A DNA stretch of 64,000 bases from Dermacentor variabilis (Eukaryota; Arthropoda; Arachnida; Ixodida; Ixodidae): the NCBI RefSeq assembly GCF_050947875.1, contig NC_134569.1:34682277-34746276 (forward strand). Reading direction: 5' to 3'. The translations under genes were made by a program, and so were the position numbers. Position 1 is the stretch's first letter; each line of letters begins with the position of its first letter. Positions 38,450 to 49,825 of this stretch are shown one piece after another. The notes beneath the pieces are model-generated. The model ran no database searches. It was given only the letters and a program-made list of their open reading frames with translations, and was not told the origin of the DNA.

Positions 38450-38655
38450 TATCTAGATCACAGTTACCATTGTTTACGCATAAAGTATAGGAAGGCCGGC
38501 ATGATGGGCGGCATCGGAGCCATCTGTTGAAGACGACGACGACGACGAAGGCGCGAGCAGTGGCACGAGAGCGTTGGCGCGTTTACGCGGTTGCGCCGAG
38601 AGACGGCGACGCTCAACTCAGGAACGAGCGTCTAGGAGCTGCGCTCTAAACGACG
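38450..38655 (+). repeat. GC-rich dispersed repeat, right arm of an inverted pair
   Basis: Matches the reverse complement of 37905-38096 over about 195 bp, from 'tatctagat' and 'acagttacca' on the inner side to 'gagctgcgctcta' on the outer side. The spacer of about 350 bp (38097-38449) is unrelated to the arms and encodes nothing recognisable. Confidence 0.75.
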
Positions 38656-41156
38656 TTTCAGCGTTTCGCAGATATCCTCTTTCATTACCAAATACCTTCG
38701 CAATACCAATTTTTGTATGGAATGGACAACGGATAGTCCCAAGGCGCGCATTCATTTCGATACGGTTGTTACAATGTAGTGAGCCCAAGGGAATTATCCG
38801 TCTTAGATCAGTATCAACGATGCGTCGGAAATGAGGCAATACGCCGGCCGACCTCGCTCTTGATAGAATAGTTGCGAAATGTCTGTCTATGACGAAACCT
38901 GAAATGGCGTTATCTCCGCAGTACCGTCGTGTGAGCCTGCGGCTGTTGAAAGCGCTGTGCATTTGGGCAGCGACGCTCGAATGTTTGCTTTTTCTCAATA
39001 TATCTTCGCTGGAAGAATTGTGGCTACCTCACGTGATCTCCAGCGTCATCTTTTATTTTTTTCTTGAGAAGGTGGGAAAACAGGGGTCTCAAGTTGTGTA
39101 CTGAAGCCGCTACATAGCTTTTGCGGATGAACTACGTTCTTGGCTAGGCAGTGCATTGTGCAACGCAGGCGTTAAGCCGGCGTGATTCTACAGCCTTGAG
39201 CGGAGTTATTGTTGGCCCCTGGATCATGTAATGCGATGGCCATCCGTCTCTTCCATCGTACCCTTAGCCTCCTTATGAAATGTAGACGTGGGTGTGCTTC
39301 ATAAAGATAAATATACTCTCTGCCCCATTTCTCTCGAGAGGGTAGTAAAGCGTAACGGCGCACTTAAGCCAGCCGGCCGTGGTGCTCCCTTGCACCGCTG
39401 CTAGCTTGCGCCTGTCGTGCCTAGTTGGCCGCCCCTGTTGCTAAGTTTCTATTACTTTCCTATTCTGCAGTTTTACTTTGGTCTTCGCGAAGAGTACATC
39501 AGCTCGATATATGTGTATCATGGTATGGCAGCACTCACACCCGCTTGGCCCTTTATTGAATCCCTCGCAAGTTTATATAGATCATCTCCCTTAGGAGTTG
39601 AAAGAAATCGACTTCGGTGATTCCGGTATGCCTGCACGAAGGAGAACGTTCTTTGCCCTCCACGAAGCACAAGCGATTCTATCAACGTCGTTCCACCGCG
39701 TTAGCATCCTCGAAGGGCAGCTGCAGTCATTTCTTGCAGGAAATTTCATCAAGGCTTGGGAAGAGCGACCTAATTCGATCCGCAATGTCGTCAATTCCAG
39801 GGATTCCACCTCAGACTAGAAAGCTCTGAACGGCAATGTTATGTTGAGGAAACAAATATTAACGCAAACTTTCTGCGATGCAATCAGTCCCGAAATAAGT
39901 TGCCATCGAGCGTGCTTTATTTATGCTAAGTAAAGCAGTGAAGATTACAAAAGCCTCTATTTCCCGCTTAGGGCTGTCCGGTTTATTCTAGTGAGTTGGA
40001 ACATCGTGATGTTAGCATACAATGGCTTTGCTATGAGATAAAAAATGCTTTAACTACATGATGCGAATGTGAGACATTCTCGAAAGTATTTCCTTAACAA
40101 GCTCACGGCCCTGGGAGAGTCGACTAAGGCGTTCTTGGTGCCCGCCTTGTAATGGTAGGTTGCGTGAATGTACTCGTGCGCTCTCTGATGGTGAACCGAC
40201 TACTGAATATCCTGCTTCATTTAGAAAACGCGCTACCTATAAAGCAAGGCTTAGCAGGGATGTTGGTATGATGCACACAGCACACGAAATGAAGCTAGGA
40301 GCAGCTTATTTTAACGCGTACGTATCTATCGGTATTACATATTTGACGGGACAAAATGAAGCAGCAAGCGCGATAATGGAAAGTGCAGACCTGACTGCGT
40401 AATTACAGTCAAATAAAACATGTGACGTGTGACCATACGAAATTCCATATATCAATAGAATAACCTTCACTATTTTATTTGTAGTTGATTCCACAGTTTA
40501 CTATTCGAGTTTGTCGGACATTCGTCGTAATCCAGAGTCCACAAGAAGAAAGACAAATTGGAGTTATGCTGTCCCGAATGATTCTGGTGCAGGGAGCCCC
40601 ACTGTTGCTATGTAAGCGCATGAAATAGCTATGCTCTGCTCCATAATTTCGAGTCTTTAAACAAGGATACCTCTACTTCTAGCAGCTTACGAAGTTGTTG
40701 TCACGATTTTAGCAATGCTTTATATGTTTGAACGATGTCACCGTTCTTGCCTTCGTTTAGCATGACAAATGATGCTGTAGTATTACATATTGCCTCTAAA
40801 TCGGACACAGTCCTTAGCGTTCATTGTGGGTTACGAGCTATTACTACATTTCGTTACTGTCATGGTGACAATGCGTGAGATGCGATTGCATTATTTCTCA
40901 TTTGTAACCTTCTCAGTTTATGGGCGTCTAGTTTTTAGCGGCGTTACATGTATCAGATGATATCATTATTCCTTTACTTTTACCGCATGTACAACACACG
41001 TACACATTGTGTTAGTGCCGTTATGTGCCGTAATGTAATTAAATTAAACGGTAATTAGCGTTATTAGGTCGCATATTAAAATTATAAGCATTGTGATTTC
41101 TCGTAGAATTATAGGCCGCCTAATCGAGTAATTTATATCGGGGTTTTAAATACCCG
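38656..41156. other. Unassigned interval
   Basis: Several open frames of 60-126 codons occur (for example 38998-38618 reverse) without family resemblance. No repeat match. Confidence 0.4.
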
Positions 41157-41390
41157 CTGGGGTTGCTTAGGGGCTATGGTATTGCGCTGCTAAGCACAAG
41201 GCCGTGGGATCAAATGCCGGCCACGGCGGCTGCATATACATGGGGGTGAAAGGCAAAAACTACCGTGTACTTCTATTTAGGTGCGCGTTAAATAACATCT
41301 GGTGGTCAAATATAATCCGCAGTCCCCCACTACGGTGGGTCCCGTAATCAGATCATGGTTTCAGCACGTAAAACGCTATCAACTTTAAGG
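41157..41390 (+). mobile_element. tRNA-derived SINE, near full length
   Basis: The 5' head 'ttgcttaggggctatgg' is an A-box-like sequence, and 'gggatcaaatgccgg' about 40 bp later is a B box, giving an internal RNA polymerase III promoter. A body follows with the same blocks as the reverse copy at 158-332 ('cggctgcatatacatgggg', 'gtgtacttctatttaggtg', 'gcagtcccccactacgg', 'cacgtaaaacgc'). The tRNA head does not fold as a normal tRNA and should not be called a tRNA gene. Confidence 0.85.
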
Positions 41391-41537
41391 GCTCAAATTG
41401 TGCTTGCTATCTGCAACAGATAATATTTGAAAACTTGGTGCAGCTAAATCTCCCCGTCTGTATAATGTCGACTCATAGGTATCACTAACGCACACATACC
41501 TTTAAAGGGATAGCACATGATAATCGGCGGCCTCTTC

Positions 41538-41599
<62 letters not shown>
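41538..41599 (+). repeat. (GAT)n array, about 20 units
   Basis: A pure 62-bp GAT/ATG repeat. RTE-type LINE tails in this window also end in GATGATG, so it may be an expanded tail, although no RTE sequence is recognisable just upstream. Confidence 0.95.
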
Positions 41600-41865
41600 C
41601 CTTATATTATGGCTCATACCCACATTGGGGGATTGGCCAAGAATGTTTGCTGAGACGTTTGCTTAATCTTTTGAAGTATTTTACATGTTCGATTAAAACA
41701 AGATAAGAAAGCAGACAATTTGCTTACATGTCTTCTTTGTTTCGGCGGCAGCATTTTTGATCGATTAGGCATGTGCTACTAAATACGTGCCGCCGCGTAT
41801 GTACTCAATCCAGACCAATTATTTAGAATGGCTATGTGCCCCAGTGACAGAAGGCATATACGAGC

Positions 41866-42526
41866 TGATTTGTTTCAAGTTTGCCGAAATTTTTGAAAAT
41901 CACTTGTTGCAGATAGCATTGCAGTCATTGAGCTGGATCATGCGGAGAGGCGAACATTACTTGCTGGAAAAATTTCAACACACAGTCAACTAATTAAGAG
42001 AAATTACTAATTATGTTCCTAATTAATTATTTTACGGGACATATTTAAATTTACGAATTCTAGGCGATGAGTTTACAAGGTGCATCCACTTGTAATGAAT
42101 TGCCAGAATGACGCTAGTTTGGAGATATATGCCGTCAAACTTGCGGTTAAAATGCACCGTTATACTTACTTTTTTAATTATACACTTTTTCATGCATTGA
42201 ATCACAAAAGTAACTGGAACGACCATCTATTTTTTCCCACGCTTTGGAAAATTATATCGCACAACAGGTGTCATCGTGAAGATTAATTTCAAATGTATAC
42301 GTCTTTCGAGCTCATCGGCCAAAATTCATAAATTGCAATATGTGCCTTAAAGTAATTATTAGGAATGTAATTACTGATTTTGTTAATTAGTTGAAGATGA
42401 GCTTAAATTGCTTGTGCTGGTAATGTCCGCTTCTTCGAATAATCCAACTCAGTAAGAAGAATTGTGTTATCTATCACACGCGATATTTAAAAATTCCGGA
42501 AAATTTAAAAATGATCACCCCCTACA
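41866..42526. mobile_element. Fold-back (long-TIR) non-autonomous element, copy 2
   Basis: It aligns in the same orientation with 9632-10284, sharing 'ttacgaattctaggcgatgag', 'gagatatatgccgtcaaact' and 'aaaattccggaaaatttaa'. It also has inverted arms: 'attgagctggat' with 'atccaactcagt', and 'catatttaaatttacg' with 'aattgcaatatgtg'. The end 'accccctaca' differs by a few bases from copy 1. The match between two copies 32 kb apart shows a dispersed family. Confidence 0.8.
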
Positions 42527-43543
42527 ATACCTAAAGGTATTACGGTATGTGTCGCACTTCTCTGTGCGTACAACTATGATGATCATTATTCCTTCGACAA
42601 ACAGCGTACATTGCCTTCATCATCGTATTAGCGTTGCGTCGATTGATGTTTCACATTGTGAATACGACTAATTAAGGAATTTGTATTTCGGCGCAGCTTG
42701 TAAAAATATATCGAGATTACTAGCTGAACAGGACAAAATAAACACAATTGTAGGCGTCACGTTTGGGTAGGTAAGGTGAGGTCAAATGGGGCTTAGCTGG
42801 CGAGCTCAGAAGCACTACGCCTCCGGCCAGTCCGCTTCACGTACTTGTGAAAAATAACCTTGCTTTTAAATTAAAAAGAAAAAAAAGACGTATCTAGGAA
42901 ATTAGTATTATAGAACGTACCCCTTAGCACACGCAAACACAAAAGGGGAAAAAGACAAAACGTCAACCATGAACGCAATTCACTGCCTTGCCGTTCTGTA
43001 GCATTGAATTAGCCGCTTCACTAAAGCTTCGCTGTTCCGACGTGCGCATTGGATCTGCATAATTTATTGACAAGTTCGTTGACCCTCTGATCTTCTTTAG
43101 CTTAACATGTATCTTTGAATTAATGTCACAGAAACGCAAGGGCTGAAATTTTTGCGCTGCGTCCCCTTTCGGTAACGGGGTCGCAATGCAGTTGACGCAG
43201 ACGTCATGAAATTGTATGACTTAGCTCGCGCGGTCTTTGAATGACTTCTTGTTGAGTTGTTTTGGTGAAATGTTGCTAAATAGTCATTAGACGCTGACTC
43301 ACATAGATGTGAAAAAAAAAGCGCAGAACAGACGAGTCCCTTGTCTGCCCACCAGGTATTGTCACTTTAGCTTTACATGTGTTATCTATTCGGGCGTATG
43401 GTCCATTCGTCCGAGTGCTTGATTTTATTGCACACTGACGTGAAAACCACTGAAAAACGATATTATTTTCTTTACCAACCGGGCACTGTTGAACTTCTTA
43501 GGTTCAGTCAGCATCTGCGGCGGTGCTGAGAGTATGCACTGAA
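42527..43543. other. Unassigned interval
   Basis: AT-rich with short A-runs. Nothing recognised. Confidence 0.4.
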
Positions 43544-43912
43544 TCAGTGCCGCGTAGCCGCAGTCGGCTGACCACGTGTGGGAAGGTTTGTAAATGGTAA
43601 ACTGTAAACTTTAGAGCAGCGCATAAAGCTGTGTGCTAAGCGTCTCTCACTGATGCGAACTAGGACGTTAAAAATCCCCGTCTTCACATCCTGGATCCAG
43701 GTCACAGTTCCGTCTTCCATCCAGAGCCGTGTTGGTTCTGGCTTGGAACAACGTCTCTGAAATGAGCACCGCTTTCCCATCGAAATGTCTGACACCCTCA
43801 ATAGGATGCTTTTGAGCACCGTGAAGCAATCAGACAAATTATTTGAAGGTGCCCTGGTGGCGGTAGTGAAGGAAGAAAAGTTATCTCCGCCGCACTCGAC
43901 AGGCCGGACCAC
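43544..43912 (-). CDS. Unrecognised open frame, possible exon
   Basis: A reverse-strand frame is open for at least 123 codons, beginning upstream of a GTG at 43912 and ending at 43544. Codon use is balanced and not driven by a simple repeat, and the segment LWMEDGTVTWIQDVKTG looks protein-like. I do not recognise the family. There is no ATG at a convincing site, so if real it would be an internal exon or a transposon fragment. Confidence 0.25.
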   Translation of the reverse strand: MVRPVECGGDNFSSFTTATRAPSNNLSDCFTVLKSILLRVSDISMGKRCSFQRRCSKPEPTRLWMEDGTVTWIQDVKTGIFNVLVRISERRLAHSFMRCSKVYSLPFTNLPTRGQPTAATRH

Positions 43913-45375
43913 CGTCTGGTCCCATAAAAGCAGAAGTCCTCGACATTGCCACTAATTCACGTCAGTGGTCAATTCTCTATTGCTGCTGTGCTGTTCTTTC
44001 CTTTTTTTCTCTCTCTTTTGACAGCGCCAGGATGGCGCGAGAGGCGGTGGTCGCTGTTAGGCGTTGTATCGTGCGTCCAGAGGTTTACTCTCTCACGTCT
44101 TCATTTTCCCCGATCCTTTCTGCCCTGTATCCCGTCCCCTGAGGGACATCTAGCTAAAAGTAGATCTCTGGTTAGCTCTCTTGTTTCTTCAACTTGAATT
44201 TATTTTTATCGCTAAAAAAATTTTGTTCTAGAGTTTCGCATGTTTTATTCAAAGCCAGACAAAGCCACAGGTACTATTGTTACATTCTGCGGGAATATTT
44301 GGCGATTATATTTCCGCCTGCCCCGAAAGTATCATTGCTCTAGTTGCGAGAAAGAATGGTGATGTAGTAACGCCGATTAGCTTTCGTTCCTCAAGGCCTG
44401 CTACTCTGAGGAAGCGTTGTTCGCGTTGCTTGCTTTGTTCAAGGCACAACACACATAAAGTATGCCACACATGACAATTCTGAGGCACAGAGCTTGTTAA
44501 AGTTCTCTCTTTGCAAAATTTTTTTCTTTTGTCTGCGTTCGCAGAACCCAACCAAATAATTACCACTTCTTACTTTCTTATTCGCAAGGACTTTTGTGTT
44601 GATTGTTTGAGTGGTACCTTTAGGTATAATGTACACTTCGCACATTAAGGAGCCCATTTTCCCTCTGAACTGCCTCACATCGATGGATGTACGGAAATCA
44701 CACGCTAAGTAATTCCGTCACTCAGCCAATCGACTGACGTGGCCACAGGTGCCAAGACGAGATTTGCGCCACCTGCGTCAGTTCGCGCGATTTTCAAATG
44801 GTATCGCTCGCTACTCGCGCATCCATGATTAGGAATCCGTGAAAGCTCTCGGTGGATCCACGAGACCGCTGGGACCGCGCCTTAAGCCGCCGCTCAAAAT
44901 CGACTTAGAGTGTGCGCTCGCCTGTCTTCCCTCTCGCTTCTTCCCTCTGTGCTTATATGTGCTTAAAGCTTGCAGTGTTAAATGAGGTGATCTCCGCACA
45001 GCGTTGCACTTCGCATTTTGTCACAAACTTGTTAACTTCACTGGCTGTGTGAATTACAGGGTGCCGTCACTTTCCTGAGAACAAGAAAGAAATATCGTGT
45101 GTTCAGCGAAATTCATATTTATTAGGTGTTGTTGCTAACTGCATTGAACGGGACGGCTCCCACTAGAACAATAGCGAAGTAGAAGACTGTGCGGTAAAGG
45201 CATTGTATACAAAGCAAGACAACGCGCATGGGCTACCTTTCAGGCGTTCTCCTCGTGAATCAGCTAAGCTCGTTTTGTTTTTCCTTCCAGCTTCGCACAA
45301 CCAGAGCGTTGCACCAGGTTACAGTTTAATTGAGTGAGAAATAAACTACGTATTGAATTTTGTGAGACAGTTAAC

Positions 45376-45377
<2 letters not shown>
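43913..45377. other. Unassigned interval
   Basis: A slightly GC-richer block at about 44740-44960 has no clear promoter motif. Nothing else recognised. Confidence 0.35.

Positions 45378-45423
<46 letters not shown>
45378..45423. repeat. (TA)n microsatellite
   Basis: A pure 46-bp TA array directly preceding the second RTE copy. Confidence 0.95.
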
Positions 45424-45426
<3 letters not shown>

Positions 45427-46080
45427 GGTGTTGAAGATAAATATGGCGAAGACAAAGATAATGATCAATAGCCGGGCGAGGTAAGGATCGCCAGTCACCT
45501 TCTAGAATCTATGAGGGAGTATGTTTACCTAGATCAATTACTCACAGGGGCCCTCATCATGAGAAGGACGTTTACAGTAGAATAAACATGGGTTGTAGCT
45601 CATACGGCAGACATTGTCAGATCCCGACTCCAAGATTACCATTATCATTGAAATGAAAGGTGTACAATCAATGAATTCTACCGGTGCTAACATGTGGGAC
45701 AGAAACTTGGAGACTGACAAAGAAGCTCGAAAACAAGTTAAGGAGTGCGCAAAAGGACATGGAACGAAAAATGTTAGGCATAAGCTTAAGAGACGGGAAG
45801 AGAGTGGTATAATGGATCCGTGAGCAAATGGGGATAGCCGATATTCTAATTGACATTAAGAGAAAAAATTAAGAGCTGGGCAGGTCATGTAAGGTGCAGG
45901 TTAGATAACCGTTGGACCATTAGGGTTACAGAAAGGGTACCAAGAGAATGGAAGATCAGTCGAGGATTGCAGAAAACTGGGCGGGGTGATGAAATTAAGC
46001 AATTCACATGTGCTAGTTGGAATCGGTAGCCGCCGGACAGAGGCAGTTGGAGACCGCCTGCAGTGGACATGAAATTGCCT
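45424..46080 (+). mobile_element. RTE-type LINE 3' end, copy 2
   Basis: Aligns with 29666-30265 from 'gggagtatgtttacctag' to the 'cctgcagtggacatgaaat' end, and extends about 70 bp further 5' with a KTKIMINS segment typical of the region after the catalytic box. It carries several frameshifts and stops. The 5' end lies exactly at the TA array and the 3' end runs into the CA/TA/TG compound repeat. Confidence 0.75.
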
Positions 46081-46087
46081 AATAATA

Positions 46088-46196
<109 letters not shown>

Positions 46197-46324
46197 TCTG
46201 CCTATAGGCATGGTAGTTGAACGGGCATTTGGAGGTTGCCCGTGCATGGGGCGGGCAACAGCACGGCGGAACCACATCAAATATGAAACAAGCTTGTTTC
46301 GTGCGTGCGATCTCAAATTACAAG

Positions 46325-46864
<540 letters not shown>

Positions 46865-46885
46865 GTGCTTCTCGATTCTCTGTAT

Positions 46886-47656
46886 GACATGGTGTACCTT
46901 GCAAAGTTGTTATTGCTTGCCAGAGATGTCGAGACAAATCCCGGGCCTGACCTTTCTGGCCTAGCCCAACAGTTAACTCAAATCGCCGCTGATATAAAGT
47001 CAATAAAGGAAGAACGACTGACATCGATAGATAAGAAACTAGAACGTCTATCATGCCTTGAAGACAATGTTTCAGCTTGCACTAAACAAGTCGCTAGCCT
47101 TCAAAGAACTGTATCGTCCTTGGAATTAAGGCTAGACTATCTAGAGAATAGATCCAGAAGGTCGAATCTTATTGTGTATGGTATGCAGGAAGATACAGAA
47201 GAAAATACCGAATCTCTGGAACGCGCAGTGAATGAAAAGGCCATTAGGCATACTTTGAAGTTAGAAGCAGGGGAAATAGAACGCATCCACAGACTAGGCA
47301 AACCAATGTCAAACAAAACAAGACCAATAATCTTTAAGCGCCTAGACTTCCGAGACAAAACAAAAATTTTGCGTAACTGTCAAAAACTCAAGGATACTGA
47401 TTACGCCATCAGCGAAGACTTTTCACCGCGAGTTCGAGATATTAGGAAGAAGCTATGGCAATATGGAAAAGCAAGGAATGAATCCGCTGATAAAGTGGCC
47501 CTGGTCTACGACAAACTAATGATTAATAGTTGCCTTTATTCTTGGGACGAGAAAAATAATGAGGTGACCCCCATTACGTCCACATCAAGCGATACAAAAA
47601 ACCAGGACGTCGGTACGCGAACCTTGCGTTCCCGCCGTCCCCAACATCCAAAATAA
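46886..47656 (+). CDS. LINE ORF1 protein with an N-terminal 2A peptide
   Basis: The frame is open from 46835 and the first ATG is at 46886 (a GTG at 46865 is possible). ORF1 proteins bind element RNA. The N terminus is hydrophobic (MVYLAKLLLLAR) and leads into DVETNPGP, a canonical 2A ribosome-skipping motif, with the Gly/Pro break before codon 46946. After it come a coiled coil of roughly 70 residues (about 46990-47140, heptad-like Leu/Ile spacing), then LRLDYLENRSRRSNLIVYG, the start of the RNA-binding middle domain seen in L1-type ORF1 proteins, and a C-terminal half containing TRPIIFKRLDFRDKTKIL and a basic RDIRKKLWQYG stretch. The frame is intact over 257 codons, which is unusual in this window. 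The adjoining ORF2 is truncated, so the element is not autonomous. Confidence 0.85.
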   Translation, partial: DMVYLAKLLLLARDVETNPGPDLSGLAQQLTQIAADIKSIKEERLTSIDKKLERLSCLEDNVSACTKQVASLQRTVSSLELRLDYLENRSRRSNLIVYGMQEDTEENTESLERAVNEKAIRHTLKLEAGEIERIHRLGKPMSNKTRPIIFKRLDFRDKTKILRNCQKLKDTDYAISEDFSPRVRDIRKKLWQYGKARNESADKVALVYDKLMINSCLYSWDEKNNEVTPITSTSSDTKNQDVGTRTLRSRRPQHPK

Positions 47657-48137
47657 CGTTCGGTAATATTAACGGTCGAAGTGTTAGTAGTAAGCTCGGA
47701 CCCCTCGAATCCATGTTAATAGCTTTTAAACCGGAATTTATAGGCATAACAGAGACTTGGCTAACCAAAGACGTCAAAGAGTTCGAAATTACTCCCCCAA
47801 ACGGCGTCATTATTCGCAAAGATCGGCCAACACGCGCCGGTGGCGTTGCGATTTTGATAAAAAGGGAAATTCCGAACGTTAAGTTGCCTGACGTTGAGGG
47901 GGTTGAAGCTGTATTTTGCAAACTTTTCTTTGCCAATACGACCTTCATTGTTGGATGCATTTACCGTAGTCCTTTTACTGATTTGAATGTATTGCAATCA
48001 TTGCACGTGTATATGCAACAGCATGTGAAGGGGACCAAGCTCATATTACTACGTGACTTTAATCTCCCTGATATAAACTGGCACACACTGCATCACCGTT
48101 CACCTTGCGCAGATATTCTTTTCGACATTATGCTCTG
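47560..48137 (+). pseudogene. LINE ORF2 amino-terminal endonuclease, 3'-truncated
   Basis: This APE-type endonuclease nicks the target DNA. The frame opens at 47560, overlaps the end of ORF1 by about 97 nt in a different frame, and runs open to a stop at 48136-48138. Motifs in order: GNINGRS (metal-binding Asn) near 47662, ITETWL (catalytic Glu) near 47743, RAGGVAIL near 47836, IYRSP near 47959, and RDFNLPDINW near 48052. In the last the usual GDFN Gly is Arg, a probable damaging change. The sequence stops at the junction with the reverse-strand Gypsy segment, so the reverse transcriptase is missing. Confidence 0.85.
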
Positions 48138-49348
48138 AGTGGTGCTGTCGATGCCGAGGCGACGCGGCACCGTCGGGAATCACCTCATAGTTCACTTCAC
48201 TAACGCGCCGTATCACTTTGTAGGGTCCAAAGTATCTACTAAGCAGCTTCTCAGACAACCCCTGGCGACGGATTGGAGTCCACACCCAGACTTGGTCACC
48301 TGCCTGGTACTCGACTTGCCGATGTCGAAGGTTGTAGCGTCGTGCGTCTGTACTCTGCTTCTTCATGATGTGTATGCGCGCGAGTTGACGAGCTTCCTCT
48401 GCGTGTCGAGTAAGTTGCTCGGCGTCGGAAGTAAGTGATGCGTCGGTGTCGTGCGGGAGCATTGCATCTAGTGTGGTCTGGACCTCGCGCCCGTAGACAA
48501 GACGGAACAGCATGAATCGTGTCGTTTCCTGAATGGCGGTGTTGTACGCGAATGTAACGTACGGCAGGACTTGATCCCATGTTTTATGCTGGACGTCTAC
48601 ATACATAGACAGCATGTCAGCAATGGTTTTGTTTAGCCATTCCGCAAGTCCGTTGGTCTGCGGATGATAGGCAGTGGCCTTGCGACGCTGCGTGCAGCTC
48701 AGCTCGAATATGTCCTCTATCAGTTGGGCTGTAAAGGCAGTTCCTCTGTCGGTGATGACATATGATGGGGCACCATGTCTGAGGACTATCTGATTGATAA
48801 AGAACTGGGCAACTTCGTAGGCCGTGGCACGTTGTACAGCTTTCGTCGCGGCGTAGCGTGTTAGATAGTCTGTGGCGACTATAATCCACTATTTTTCGCT
48901 GGCTGACAAGGGACAGCGTACCAGAAAATCAATGCCGATTTGATCAAACGGCGCGCTAAGTGGTGCGATGGGTTGGAGTAACCCCCCGGGCTTCAAAGAC
49001 GGCGATTTCCTGCGTTGACACTCACGGCAGCTTTGCACGTAGCGCTTCACCGTAGTAGAAAGTCTGGGCCAGTAGTACGTCTGGCGTACTCTTGCAAGAG
49101 TACGTGAAAATCCCAAGTGTGCAGACGTGGGCTCGTCATGGCAGGCTAGGAAAATGTCATCACGGAGGGCGGCAGGTACGACCAACAGATGCTCTTTGTC
49201 GCTGGCACTCGAGTTTTTCTTGTAGAGGACACCATTTTGGAGGCAGAAGGTCGATAGATTGCGAGAAATGTGTCGTGGGATTGTAACATTCTTGCCTTCT
49301 AGGTGATCGATGAGAGTGCGTATTTCAGCGCCCTTGCGCTGCCGCGTG
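48138..49348 (-). pseudogene. Ty3/Gypsy integrase, one internal stop
   Basis: Integrase inserts element DNA into chromosomes. On the reverse strand the H2C2 zinc finger is complete (HDEPTSAH, then CREC about 30 residues later). The catalytic triad follows: Asp in IGIDFL near 48935, Asp in VITDRGTAF near 48752, and Glu in TNGLAEWLNK near 48640. The C-terminal GPY/F module reads RYFGPYKVI near 48220. The only interruption is TAG at 48891-48889 shortly after the first Asp. Protease, reverse transcriptase and RNase H are missing on the 5' side, where a TA array begins, and the last residues and 3' LTR are missing at the LINE junction. No chromodomain is present. Confidence 0.85.
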
Positions 49349-49349
49349 A

Positions 49350-49361
49350 TATATATATACT

Positions 49362-49423
<62 letters not shown>
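49350..49423. repeat. (AT)n microsatellite, interrupted
   Basis: A 10-bp AT block, a five-base break, then a 59-bp AT array, directly at the 5' edge of the integrase fragment. Confidence 0.95.
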
Positions 49424-49429
<6 letters not shown>

Positions 49430-49649
49430 ACTTGGCTAATCGTTATGTGCTAGCCTAAACTCACGTCCGGTCCGAGCGTATTTTTCTGAACGAAAATAAA
49501 GGTTACACACAATAGAAAGCCGTTCCACGATCCCGATGCAAATTTGAGCGTAACTCGATGCGTATTTCGACTTTGTGATATACTGTGGCAAAAAAATTGA
49601 GAGCCAAATCACCGCACCGACTGGCAGTGGGCAAGTGCCGTCAGCGCCT

Positions 49650-49825
49650 TCGCAGAGGGAGGGCCAGTATGGGAACGCCTGCATGATGACGGCATCGGAG
49701 CCAGTTGTGGAAGAAGAAGACGACGAACGGGCTAGCAGCGGCACGAGCGCGTTCGAGTGGTTACGTCGAGGGACGCCGACCTTCAGCACAGGAACGGGCG
49801 CCCAAGAACTGCGCTCTAAAAAAGA
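49650..49825 (+). repeat. GC-rich dispersed repeat, third copy
   Basis: Forward copy of the unit at 38450-38655, sharing 'gcatcggagcca', a GAAGACGACGAACGGGC run, 'aggaacgggcgcccaag' and 'aactgcgctctaaa'. The 5' end is less clear than in the inverted pair. Confidence 0.75.

Noticed and set aside
41157..41230. A tRNA gene
   Set aside because: The A and B boxes are present, but the stems do not pair as a tRNA and a SINE body follows, so it is a SINE head.
48296..48889. Additional reverse frames beside the integrase
   Set aside because: They are alternative frames of the integrase sequence, which itself has the conserved motifs.
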